Shown piece after piece: positions 1-7,639 of a stretch of DNA of 64,000 nt (positions within the stretch are counted from its first letter, which is position 1; each line of letters begins with the position of its first letter). Source of the stretch: Nocardia sp. XZ_19_385 (GTDB lineage: Bacteria; Actinomycetota; Actinomycetes; Mycobacteriales; Mycobacteriaceae); assembly GCF_015355755.1 (NCBI RefSeq), contig NZ_JACVEE010000002.1:2232001-2296000 (forward strand). Direction: 5' to 3'. Below the pieces are notes generated by a model that was given only the letters and a program-made list of their open reading frames with translations, was not told the origin of the DNA and ran no database searches. The translations under genes and the position numbers were made by a program.

Positions 1-1
1 C

Positions 2-427
2 TCGGATTGTTTCGAGGCGGGCGCCCTCGCGACCGGCTGCACCCACGAAATCCGGACGCTCGCACCGACATATACCGAGCTGACGCCTGATCCGGCACTA
101 CTGTGTGCCTATCGCGAGCAGATCGCCGACCTGGGACGGGTGCCGATCGCACCGGAACTCGAGGCGCAGCGACCGCTCGGCAGCACGGATATGGGCAATG
201 TCACCAACGTCATTCCGGGCATCCACCCGGTTATCGGCATCGAGGCCGATGGGGCGGTGACGCATCAGCCCGGTTTCGCCGCGGCGAGCATCAATGCCTC
301 GGCGGATCGCGCCGTTCTCGACGGTGCGATCGCGCTCGCGCGTACCGCTGTGGCGATAGCTCGCGATGACGTACAGAGAGACAGGTTGTTGCAACGGCTG
401 GTTCAACGACAGGAGGAGTTTCGGTGA
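2..427 (+). CDS. amiB1: M20-family amidohydrolase, C-terminal part (5' end outside window)
   Basis: The frame is open from the left edge of the window to a TGA at 425-427, so only the last ~141 residues are present. The segment has the C-terminal pattern of M20 aminoacylase/amidohydrolases: an STDMGNV stretch, then a conserved I-P-G-I-H-P run and a His-rich THQPGF element, which in the family contribute to metal and substrate binding. Such enzymes hydrolyse N-acyl or N-aminobenzoyl amino-acid bonds in the cytoplasm. Its stop overlaps the GTG start of the next M20 gene by four bases, so the two are probably translated together. The pairing matches the mycobacterial amiB1-amiA1 pair; the symbol rests on that context and on family resemblance. 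Substrate unknown. Confidence 0.85.
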   Translation, partial: SDCFEAGALATGCTHEIRTLAPTYTELTPDPALLCAYREQIADLGRVPIAPELEAQRPLGSTDMGNVTNVIPGIHPVIGIEADGAVTHQPGFAAASINASADRAVLDGAIALARTAVAIARDDVQRDRLLQRLVQRQEEFR

Positions 428-1716
428 GTAGTACCGGCGGGTCGAGCCCGGTGACGGGGACCGCGGCAGGTCACGAGGCCATGGTGGCCGGCGTGGATGC
501 CGCGGAGGCGTTCCTACGCACGCCGAAGGGGCCGCGCGCCGTCATCGACACCGTGGCCGCCGGCCGCGCCGCCGTGGACGCCTGGCTGGCCGAGCACGCG
601 TTCGACCTGGTCGGGTGGCGCCGCCACATTCACGCCAACCCGGAACTGTCGCGCACCGAGTTCGGCACCACCGAGTTCGTTTCCTCCTGGCTGACCAAGG
701 CCGGGCTCAATCCGCAGAAGATGCCCGGCGGCACCGGCCTGATCTGTGACATCGGCCCGGCCGACGGGCCGCGCATCGGCCTGCGCGCCGATATGGACGC
801 GCTCCCGTTGCAGGAGTTCACCGGTCTGTCCTTCGCCTCCACCGTGCCGGGTGTCTCGCATGCCTGCGGGCACGACGCGCACACCACCATCCTGCTCGGC
901 ACCGCGCTCGCGCTCTCGGAGATGAATCTGCCGGTCGGCGTGCGGTTCGTCTTCCAGCCCGCCGAGGAGGTCATGCCGGGCGGCGCGATCGACATGGTCG
1001 CCGCCGGCGCGATGGAGGGCGTGGACCGGATCTTCGCGGTGCACTGCGACCCGCGTCTGGAAGTGGGCCGGGTCGGCATCCGGGTCGGCGCGATCACCTC
1101 CGCCGCCGACACCGTGGAGCTGGTGCTGGATTCGCCGGGCGGGCACACCTCGCGCCCGCACCTGACCAGCGATCTGGTCTACGCGATCGGCACCGTCATC
1201 ACCGGCCTGCCAGGTCTGCTCAGCCGCCGCATCGACCCGCGCACCAGCACCGTGATGGTGTGGGGTGCGGTCTCGGCGGGCAAGGCGCCCAACGCGATTC
1301 CGCAGACCGGCATGCTCACCGGCACGGTCCGCACCGGCGATCACGCGACCTGGTCGCTGCTGGAGCCGATGGTGCACGAGATCGTCGACGGCCTGCTCGC
1401 GCCGACGGGCGTGCGGTACCAGCTGAACTACCGGCGCGGCGTGCCGCCGGTGGTCAACGACGAGCAGTCCACCCGGATGTTCGAGTCCGCGATCCGTGCC
1501 CTGGGCCCGGACGCGCTGGCCGACACCATGCAGTCCGGCGGCGGCGAGGACTTCTCCTGGTACCTGGAGGAGGTGCCGGGTGCGATGGCGCGCCTGGGCG
1601 TCTGGTCCGGTCGGGGCGAGCAACTGGATCTGCACCAGCCGACTTTCGACATCGATGAGCGAGCTCTGTCGGTCGGCGTGCGGGTATTGAGCAACATCAT
1701 CCTCCAAGCCGGCTAG
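424..1716 (+). CDS. amiA1: M20-family amidohydrolase / aminoacylase
   Basis: A complete 430-residue M20 zinc-dependent amidohydrolase. Visible motifs in order: GLRADMDALPLQE around residues 119-131 (metal ligand region), HACGHDAHT at 146-154 (metal-binding His/Asp), QPAEE at 178-182 (general-base Glu) and GGEDFSWY near the C-terminus. Length fits the family. The GTG start overlaps the TGA of the upstream paralogue (GTGA) and has an AGGAGG ribosome site at about 411-416, so the genes are coupled. Predicted cytoplasmic; likely removes N-acyl groups from amino acids or peptides, exact substrate not readable. A strong hairpin follows the stop. Function confident at family level only. Confidence 0.92.
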   Translation: MSSTGGSSPVTGTAAGHEAMVAGVDAAEAFLRTPKGPRAVIDTVAAGRAAVDAWLAEHAFDLVGWRRHIHANPELSRTEFGTTEFVSSWLTKAGLNPQKMPGGTGLICDIGPADGPRIGLRADMDALPLQEFTGLSFASTVPGVSHACGHDAHTTILLGTALALSEMNLPVGVRFVFQPAEEVMPGGAIDMVAAGAMEGVDRIFAVHCDPRLEVGRVGIRVGAITSAADTVELVLDSPGGHTSRPHLTSDLVYAIGTVITGLPGLLSRRIDPRTSTVMVWGAVSAGKAPNAIPQTGMLTGTVRTGDHATWSLLEPMVHEIVDGLLAPTGVRYQLNYRRGVPPVVNDEQSTRMFESAIRALGPDALADTMQSGGGEDFSWYLEEVPGAMARLGVWSGRGEQLDLHQPTFDIDERALSVGVRVLSNIILQAG

Positions 1717-1732
1717 ATCCCCTTGACACGGC

Positions 1733-1767
1733 GAAGGCCGCCTTCCTGATCCAGGAGGGCGGCCTTC
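1733..1767. terminator. Bidirectional hairpin terminator between convergent genes
   Basis: GAAGGCCGCC at 1733-1742 pairs perfectly with GGCGGCCTTC at 1758-1767, with inner TCCT/AGGA pairing as well. It sits between the stop of the + strand amidohydrolase and the stop of the - strand cyclotransferase. A GGTGGTTTT tract follows on the + strand. Confidence 0.8.
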
Positions 1768-1785
1768 GGTGGTTTTCGGAGTTGT

Positions 1786-2262
1786 CTACCCGAAGGTGCC
1801 GGGGCCGACGTTCTTGCTGTTGCGGGTGCGCAGGGAGTGCACGTAATCCTCGGGGGCGCCGGCCTTCTCGGCTGCGTCGGCGATCACCCCGAGGTAGCGG
1901 GCCGAGGGCAGGCCGCCCTCGTAGGCGTCCAGGACGTACAACCAAGCCAGGGTGGTTTCAGCGGTGTTGTTGGGATTGCGGGTGACTCGCAGACGGATCT
2001 TCTTGTGGATCCCGAAATCGGAACCCTCCCAGCGATCGAGACTCTGCTCGTCTTCCGGGGACACGTCGTAGAGCACCACGAATACCCGGGATCCCGGGTC
2101 CTCGACGACCGTGGCCAGCGGCCCTTCCCAGCCGATATCGTCGCCGGCAAAGGTGAGCCGCCAGCCCTCCAACCAGCCCGTTCCGGACATGGGGGAGTGC
2201 GGACAGCGCTCGAGCATCTGGGACGAGTCCATGTTCGACCCGTAAGCGGCGTAGATCGGCAC
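1786..2262 (-). CDS. Gamma-glutamylcyclotransferase-like (AIG2/GGCT fold) protein
   Basis: A 158-residue protein beginning MPIYAAYGSNMD. The YGSN signature right at the N-terminus is the substrate-binding loop of the gamma-glutamylcyclotransferase superfamily, whose members release 5-oxoproline from gamma-glutamyl compounds. A downstream Glu in a WEG context could be the catalytic acid. The frame stays open up to a TTG at 2280, but GTG at 2262 is preferred because a TACCCT -10 box at 2270-2275 lies exactly seven bases upstream, as in leaderless actinobacterial genes. It corresponds to Rv3304 in the mycobacterial gene order. Activity is inferred from the fold; the substrate is unknown. Confidence 0.83.
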   Translation of the reverse strand: MPIYAAYGSNMDSSQMLERCPHSPMSGTGWLEGWRLTFAGDDIGWEGPLATVVEDPGSRVFVVLYDVSPEDEQSLDRWEGSDFGIHKKIRLRVTRNPNNTAETTLAWLYVLDAYEGGLPSARYLGVIADAAEKAGAPEDYVHSLRTRNSKNVGPGTFG

Positions 2263-2269
2263 GTAGCAA

Positions 2270-2275
2270 AGGGTA
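2270..2275 (-). promoter_or_regulatory. -10 box (TACCCT) for leaderless cyclotransferase-like gene
   Basis: On the minus strand TACCCT is followed by seven bases and then the GTG start at 2262. This spacing decides the start codon. Confidence 0.55.
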
Positions 2276-2480
2276 GCCAATAATGGACCCTTACCGCCCG
2301 TATCCGGCCCAGACTGTGTTTTTTCCCGCGCGGGGCGCGGCGTGGCGGCGGCCTGTCGGGGGTCCGGGGGCCGTCCCCCGGGAGCGAGCTCGGGGTCTAT
2401 AAGGTTGCCGGGCGCTCGCCGGATAACGTGGTAGGGGTCAGCACCGGAGATCCCGGTCGACTGCTCGAGCGGAGGAACCC

Positions 2481-3884
2481 ATGACCCGCATTGCCATCAT
2501 CGGTGGCGGCCCTGCCGGTTACGAGGCGGCGCTGGTGGCCTCGGCGCACGGGGCGTCGGTAACGGTGATCGACTGTGACGGCATCGGTGGCGCGTGCGTG
2601 CTCTGGGACTGTGTGCCCTCCAAGACTTTCATCGCCTCCACCGGCGTGCGCACCTCGCTGCGCCGCGCCAAGGATCTGGGCATCACGCTGGACCCGGAGC
2701 AGGCCACCGTGGACATGCCCGAGGTGAACGCGCGCGTGAAGGCGCTGGCGCTGGCCCAGTCCGCCGATATCCGCTCGAAGTTGCAGGCCGCCGGGGTGTC
2801 GGTGCTGCAGGGCAGCGGTGAGATCCTGGATGCCGGTGGGCCGCTGGCCGCGCACCGGGTGCTGGCCAAGCTCGCCACCGGCACCGAGCAGATCATCGAA
2901 GCCGAAGTGGTGCTCATCGCCACCGGCGCCAGCCCGCGCGTGCTGCCCGGCGCCGAACCCGACGGCGAGCGCATCCTGAACTGGCGTCAGCTCTACGACC
3001 TGCAGGAGCTGCCCGAGACGCTGGTGGTAGTCGGGTCCGGTGTCACCGGTGCGGAATTCGTCTCGGCGTACACCGAGATGGGCGTGCAGGTGAAGCTGGT
3101 TTCCAGCCGCGACCGGGTGCTGCCCGGCGAGGACGCCGACGCGGCGCTGGTGCTGGAGGACGCGCTCGCCGAGCGTGGCGTCGAGTTGGTCAAGCACGCG
3201 CGCGCCGACGCCGTGGAGCGCACGGCCGACGGCATCGTGGTGAAGCTGTCGGACGGGCGCACGGTCACCGGTTCGCACGCGCTGATGACGGTCGGTTCGA
3301 CCCCCAACACCGAGGGCCTGGGCATCGAGCGCGTCGGCATCGAGCTCGACCGCGGCGGTTACCTTCGCGTGGACCGGGTTTCGCGTACCACGGTGCCCGG
3401 CATCTACGCCGCCGGCGACTGCACCGGTCTGCTGCCGCTGGCCTCGGTGGCCGCCATGCAGGGCCGTATCGCGATGTACCACGCGCTCGGTGAGGGCGTG
3501 GTGCCGATTCGGCTGAAAACCGTTGCCTCCGCGGTGTTCACTCGCCCGGAGATCGCCACCGTCGGCGTCAGCCAGACCGCCATCGACAACGGCGAGGTCC
3601 CGGCGCGCACGGTGATGCTGCCGCTGAACACCAACCCGCGGGCCAAGATGTCCGGACTGCGCAGGGGTTTCGTCAAGATCTTCTGCCGCCCCGCGACCGG
3701 TGTGGTCATCGGCGGCGTGGTGGTCGCGCCCATCGCCTCGGAGCTGATCCTGCCGATCGCCCTTGCGGTGCAGAACAATCTGACCGTCAACGACCTGGCC
3801 CAGACCTTCTCGGTATACCCCTCGCTGAGCGGTTCGGTCACCGAGGCGGCACGCCAGCTGATGCGCCACGACGACCTGGATTAA
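2481..3884 (+). CDS. lpdA: LpdA-type NAD(P)H:quinone reductase / flavoprotein disulfide reductase homologue
   Basis: 467 residues with the full pyridine nucleotide-disulfide reductase layout: N-terminal FAD motif IIGGGPAGYEAA, GGACVLWDCVPSK (Cys39 and Cys44 at the redox spacing), a second Rossmann motif VVVGSGVTGAEF, the FAD motif YAAGDCTG, and a C-terminal dimerisation domain. The catalytic His-Glu pair normally found as HPTxSE is YPSLSG here (Tyr446, Gly451). That loss is typical of the LpdA quinone-reductase subgroup rather than true lipoamide dehydrogenase. The ATG has a good GGAGGAA site. Located two genes from amiA1 as in mycobacteria. Likely cytoplasmic, reducing quinones with NAD(P)H; retention of both cysteines is worth noting. 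Confidence 0.9.
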   Translation: MTRIAIIGGGPAGYEAALVASAHGASVTVIDCDGIGGACVLWDCVPSKTFIASTGVRTSLRRAKDLGITLDPEQATVDMPEVNARVKALALAQSADIRSKLQAAGVSVLQGSGEILDAGGPLAAHRVLAKLATGTEQIIEAEVVLIATGASPRVLPGAEPDGERILNWRQLYDLQELPETLVVVGSGVTGAEFVSAYTEMGVQVKLVSSRDRVLPGEDADAALVLEDALAERGVELVKHARADAVERTADGIVVKLSDGRTVTGSHALMTVGSTPNTEGLGIERVGIELDRGGYLRVDRVSRTTVPGIYAAGDCTGLLPLASVAAMQGRIAMYHALGEGVVPIRLKTVASAVFTRPEIATVGVSQTAIDNGEVPARTVMLPLNTNPRAKMSGLRRGFVKIFCRPATGVVIGGVVVAPIASELILPIALAVQNNLTVNDLAQTFSVYPSLSGSVTEAARQLMRHDDLD

Positions 3885-3976
3885 CACTCTCTTGAGGTGA
3901 CCCGCGGCACTTTACCCAGTGTGCTTGGCGCTGCGGGGATTTCGTCGCGTTGCCTATACCACGATCTTATGGTTGA

Positions 3977-4030
3977 CTCCCCGCAGAGATGCGATCGGCG
4001 GGCGGTCGCGTGGTTGCTGTTGCGGGGGAG
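3977..4030 (+). other. Possible structured 5' leader upstream of secreted Pro-rich protein
   Basis: The 220-base gap 3885-4104 contains CTCCCCGCA at 3977-3985, which can pair with TGCGGGGGAG at 4021-4030 (one bulge) and enclose a smaller GCGATC/GGTCGC hairpin. This could be a structured leader RNA. No known riboswitch could be matched by eye. The rest of the gap holds no convincing gene. Confidence 0.25.
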
Positions 4031-4104
4031 CAAGTCCTTTCACCACAGGAACGGCGTACGGCCCACGGGTCGTCGGGGATCGTGTGCGAAAGGGATTGCG
4101 AAAA

Positions 4105-5136
4105 GTGAAACACCGTAAGCCGAACGGGGCGCAGCGGGCGGTGGCGGGCACTTCGATGCCGCTGGCGGCTGCCGCTGTCGTGGCCACTCTTCTCGCGGCG
4201 CCGGCCGGGGCTGTTCCGAACGAACCGACCACCCCCACCACGCCCGCACCCGCCCCGGCCCAGCCGGGCACCACCGAGCCCACCCCGGAGACCACCGCTC
4301 CCGAGCCGGGCGCGCCCACCGAGGAACAGCAGCCGAGCAAGCCGACTCCGAGTCAGCCGGGCATCACCACCCCGGATCCCGATGAGGTGAAGCCGGATCC
4401 GAAGAAGGATCCGAAGCTGGCCGCCCCGACCCAGCCGGGTGTCACCACCCCGCGCGTCGCCCCGCTGCCGGTGCCGGGCCAGAAGGCCGAGGACCTGCCG
4501 GCCGTCGCCGTCGATCCGGCCGACCCGAACGCGCCGAAGCCAGCCGAGCCGGGCACGCCCGCGCAGCCGGGCACCGTTCAGCCCAAGCCGCAGTCGAATG
4601 TCCCCGCGGTGCAGCCGGATTCGCCGGAGAATCTGGTGCAGGAGCCGCCGCGCTGGCAGGCTCCGCGACTACAGGCCGCGCCCGCCGCGCCCGTCGTCGA
4701 GATGGAGGGCCCGCGCACCGAGGTCGGAGCCAACGTCGACGGTGGCGCACTGCTGCCCGGTTTCGTGGCCAACACCCACCATTTCAACAACCAGGCCGGC
4801 TACGTCGGCACCATCGGCTACCGCACCCCCACCGGTGCCGGTGAAGCCGGTGTCGCGGTGGAGTACCTGGACGCCAACAGCATCAAGATCACCAGCTACA
4901 CCGGTGGCGAGGGCCTGGCCGACAACAAGAACTCCTTCGTCCTGGACACCACCCAGGCCAACGCCGCCAAGGCCGCGGTCGAGCAGTGGATCGCGGCACA
5001 GCCGGGCGGAGCCGCTGCCCTCGAGGCCGCCGCGCGCGTTACACTGCCGTCGATTATCCCGGCGGGCGACGTGACGCCACAGACGGTGAACGTCGGCGGT
5101 GTCACCACTCAGTGGGGTGGTTCGGTCCAGTACTGA
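4105..5136 (+). CDS. Secreted Pro/Thr-rich protein of unknown function
   Basis: 343 residues. A Sec-type signal peptide is clear: basic start MKHRKPNGAQR, a hydrophobic core around residues 19-32 and an A-P-A-G-A cleavage site near Ala36. It is followed by ~190 residues of low-complexity Pro/Thr/Glu-rich sequence with recurring Q-P-G-T/I-T-T-P elements, probably a wall-spanning spacer. A compact C-terminal domain of about 130 residues contains VDGGALLPGF, GYVGTIGYRTP and WGGSVQY at the end; I do not recognise it. GTG 4105 is preceded by GAAAGGGA; an in-frame GTG at 4084 is possible. Likely an exported cell-envelope protein. Function not assigned. Confidence 0.75.
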   Translation: MKHRKPNGAQRAVAGTSMPLAAAAVVATLLAAPAGAVPNEPTTPTTPAPAPAQPGTTEPTPETTAPEPGAPTEEQQPSKPTPSQPGITTPDPDEVKPDPKKDPKLAAPTQPGVTTPRVAPLPVPGQKAEDLPAVAVDPADPNAPKPAEPGTPAQPGTVQPKPQSNVPAVQPDSPENLVQEPPRWQAPRLQAAPAAPVVEMEGPRTEVGANVDGGALLPGFVANTHHFNNQAGYVGTIGYRTPTGAGEAGVAVEYLDANSIKITSYTGGEGLADNKNSFVLDTTQANAAKAAVEQWIAAQPGGAAALEAAARVTLPSIIPAGDVTPQTVNVGGVTTQWGGSVQY

Positions 5137-5152
5137 ACCGAGCTGTTTCAAC

Positions 5153-5182
5153 GGGTGGGGCGGTCGTTCGCGACCGCCCCAC
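5153..5182 (+). terminator. Hairpin with TTCG loop
   Basis: A perfect 12-bp GC stem (5155-5166 with 5171-5182) closed by a TTCG tetraloop, 18 bases after the stop of the secreted protein. There is no U-tract, as is common for actinobacterial terminators. It could instead protect or attenuate the transcript running into the next gene at 5210. Confidence 0.7.
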
Positions 5183-5209
5183 ACGTGTGTCCCGGGGAAA
5201 GGATTGGTT

Positions 5210-6352
5210 GTGGGCTCCGAGGGTGAAAAGGACAACGAGTCCGGCCAGTCCCGGTCGGAATTCGGGCCTCCGCTAGGGGGACGGCCGCCGGTGGATGACT
5301 TCGGTCCGCCGGTGGATGACTTCGGTCCTCCGGTAGGCGATTTCGGCGCGCCCGTCAACGACTTCGGTGCGCCGGTCAACGATTTCGGCCCGCCCGTCGA
5401 GGAGTTCGGCGGTCCGCCGCTGGATCAGACCGGTCCGCGCTGGACCGTGCAGCCCGCGCCCGATCAGCCGGATCTGGGGTGGCGACCGGCGAGTGAGACG
5501 TCCACGCCCCCGTCCACGCCGACCTATCGGGCGCCGGAGACGCCGGCGCACCCGCAGCCGCAGGCGCCCGCCGACTTCGGTCCGGAGGTCGGCGCCGAGC
5601 CGTCCTCGGCTGCCACGACCCGCTACCAGACGCCGGCGGCGGCCACGCCGGTCGCGCCGTCTGCCGAACGCGAGCAGTGGTGGACCACCCCGGCCACCGA
5701 GTACAACCTCGACGACGACGATGAACCCGCCACCTCGTCCCGCGCCTCCGGCATGTCCTGGGCCGACGACCCCATCGCCCAGCGCCTGGCTCCCGGCGCT
5801 CCGGTGGCCAAGCCGCCCGCTTCGAGCTCCAAGGGCCGCTGGATCGCCCTCGGTCTCGCGGGCGCGCTCGCGGTGGTGATCGGGCTGGTAGCCACCATCA
5901 TCGCGCTCAACCGCAACCCCGGCGGCGCCGACGACGGCAAGGTGACGGCCGCCCCGCCGCCCACCACCACGGCCGCGCTGAGCTGCCCGGCCAGCACCGA
6001 CGGCAAGGTGACCGTGGGCAACGGCGCGGGCAACACCACCAGCGGGCCGGGCGCCATCCTCGGCTTCCAGTACGCCTTCTACGTGGAACGCAGCGGCGAG
6101 AAGGTGCGCGGTTTCGTGGCGCCGGACGCGGAGAACATCTCCACCGCCGACATCATCCAGAAGGCGATCAACGAGCAGATCCCGTTCGGCACCACGCACT
6201 GCCTGCGCATCACCGAGGTGCATCCGGACGCCTTCGATGTGGATCTGACCGAGCACCGTCCGGACGGCACGACCACGGTCTACCGCCAGACCGTCATCAC
6301 GGCCAACCGCGACGGCAAGATCCTCTGGTTCGCGATCAAGGAACGCCCCTGA
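5210..6352 (+). CDS. Single-pass membrane protein with N-terminal heptapeptide repeats
   Basis: 380 residues starting at GTG 5210, which has a GGGGAAAGGA site six bases upstream. The order is: acidic N-terminus; six copies of a PPVDDFG-like heptapeptide at residues 26-67; a long Pro-rich disordered region; one transmembrane helix at about 209-231; and a C-terminal domain of about 130 residues with SCPAS, VERSGEKVRGFVAPDAENIS and HCLRI, predicted outside. Two cysteines in the exported part may pair. The topology (disordered Pro-rich cytoplasmic tail, one helix, small ectodomain) is common in mycolate-producing actinobacteria, but I do not recognise the ectodomain. Gene 74 bases upstream encodes another exported Pro-rich protein; they may be functionally linked. 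Confidence 0.75.
   Translation: MGSEGEKDNESGQSRSEFGPPLGGRPPVDDFGPPVDDFGPPVGDFGAPVNDFGAPVNDFGPPVEEFGGPPLDQTGPRWTVQPAPDQPDLGWRPASETSTPPSTPTYRAPETPAHPQPQAPADFGPEVGAEPSSAATTRYQTPAAATPVAPSAEREQWWTTPATEYNLDDDDEPATSSRASGMSWADDPIAQRLAPGAPVAKPPASSSKGRWIALGLAGALAVVIGLVATIIALNRNPGGADDGKVTAAPPPTTTAALSCPASTDGKVTVGNGAGNTTSGPGAILGFQYAFYVERSGEKVRGFVAPDAENISTADIIQKAINEQIPFGTTHCLRITEVHPDAFDVDLTEHRPDGTTTVYRQTVITANRDGKILWFAIKERP
5285..5410 (+). repeat. Six tandem 21-bp repeats encoding PPVDDFG-type heptapeptides
   Basis: Six in-frame 21-bp units: 5285-5305, 5306-5326, 5327-5347, 5348-5368, 5369-5389 and 5390-5410. The encoded units are PPVDDFG, PPVDDFG, PPVGDFG, APVNDFG, APVNDFG and PPVEEFG. The F-G and P-V positions are invariant. 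Confidence 0.92.
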
Positions 6353-6405
6353 GTAGTCTCATATACTGAGAAAGCCATTTCACATCCTGGTCAGATTATG
6401 CGACT

Positions 6406-6433
6406 CTGGTGACGCTGATACCGGCGTCACCAG
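6406..6433 (+). promoter_or_regulatory. Inverted repeat overlapping the ribosome-binding site of the aminotransferase gene
   Basis: CTGGTGACG at 6406-6414 and CGTCACCAG at 6425-6433 form a perfect 9-bp inverted repeat with a 10-base loop. Its last base begins the GGGAGG ribosome site at 6433-6438. It may be an operator, or an RNA hairpin affecting translation. Confidence 0.5.
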
Positions 6434-6445
6434 GGAGGTTCTCGC

Positions 6446-7639
6446 ATGCCACCGACCACTCCAGCCTTGGCGGAAAAACTTGGCGGCCTCCAGAGTTCGG
6501 TAATCCGGGATCTGTTGAAGCTGACCGCCCGCGCCGAAGTGATCAGCCTGGCCGGCGGCTTGCCCGACGCGGACCTGATGCCCCGCGAACGCATCGCCGA
6601 AGCGGCCGAGAACGCCCTCGCCGGCTCGGCTTGCCTGCAGTACACCGAATCTCCGGGCTGGGGTCCGCTGCGCGCGGTGCTCGCCGAGCGCGAATCTGCC
6701 CGGCTGGGCCGCCCTGTCGGCAGCGACGAGGTCTTCGTGACCCACGGTTCCCAGCAGGCCTTGTCGCTGCTGGCCGAGGTCCTGCTCGATCCCGGCGCCC
6801 TGGTCGTCGTCGAAGACCCCGCCTATGTCGGTGCACTGCAAGTCTTCCGGGCCGCGGGCGCTCGAATCATCGCCCTGCCCATGGATTCCGAGGGTATGCG
6901 CGTCGATCTGCTGGCCGAGTTGCTCGCGTCCGGCGAACGGCCCACTGCCGTCCACACGGTCAGCAACTTCCACAACCCCGGCGGTGTCACCATGAGCTCC
7001 GCTCGCCGCCGCGCCCTCGCCGAACTCGCTGACGCGCACGGCTTCTGGGTCATCGAAGACGACCCCTACGGTGAACTCTGGTTCGATCGCCCCGCCCCGG
7101 AGCCCGTCGCGACTTACTCCCGCAACGTGATCCGCCTATCCAGCTCCTCGAAGATCATCGCCCCCACCTTGCGCACCGGCTGGATGATCGCTCCGCCCAA
7201 CGTCTTCCGCGGCGTCGAACTCCTGAAGCAGGGCGCGGACCTCTGCGGCTCGGCCCTCACCCAGCAGATCGCCGCCGACCTGCTGTCCGACGAATCCTGG
7301 CTGGCCGCCCATATCGCCACTGTCTGCAATGCCTACGGCACCCGCGCCAAAGCTCTGGTGCACGCCCTGCGAGATCGCTTCGGCGACCGCCTCGTCTGCA
7401 CCGACGCCACCGGCGGCATGTTCGTCTGGGCCGACTTCACCGACGGCACCGACGCCGAATCCCTACTGCCGCATGCCCTCGACGCCGGCGTCGCCTACGT
7501 TCCGGGCTACGCCTTCGCGGCGACCACCGGCCACCAGAATTCGATGCGCCTCTGCTTCACCAACTCCGACCCGGCAACCCTGGCGGTGGCCGTGGACCGG
7601 CTGGCCGGGGCCGTCGACGGTCAGTCGACCCAGTTGTAG
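6446..7639 (+). CDS. PLP-dependent aminotransferase, class I/II (2-aminoadipate aminotransferase-like)
   Basis: 397 residues with the fold-type I aminotransferase pattern: [12 protein letters not shown] near residues 35-46, a glycine-rich [13 protein letters not shown] at 100-112, SNFHNPGG at 173-180 (cofactor Asn), DDPYGEL at 205-211 and [15 protein letters not shown] at 232-246, where Lys236 should hold pyridoxal phosphate and the Arg binds phosphate. It resembles the LysN/KAT II-like group that transaminates 2-aminoadipate, aromatic or branched amino acids. There is no N-terminal GntR domain, so it is an enzyme rather than a MocR regulator. It converges with glpK and overlaps it by 19 bases. 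Substrate not determined. Confidence 0.9.
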   Translation: MPPTTPALAEKLGGLQSSVIRDLLKLTARAEVISLAGGLPDADLMPRERIAEAAENALAGSACLQYTESPGWGPLRAVLAERESARLGRPVGSDEVFVTHGSQQALSLLAEVLLDPGALVVVEDPAYVGALQVFRAAGARIIALPMDSEGMRVDLLAELLASGERPTAVHTVSNFHNPGGVTMSSARRRALAELADAHGFWVIEDDPYGELWFDRPAPEPVATYSRNVIRLSSSSKIIAPTLRTGWMIAPPNVFRGVELLKQGADLCGSALTQQIAADLLSDESWLAAHIATVCNAYGTRAKALVHALRDRFGDRLVCTDATGGMFVWADFTDGTDAESLLPHALDAGVAYVPGYAFAATTGHQNSMRLCFTNSDPATLAVAVDRLAGAVDGQSTQL

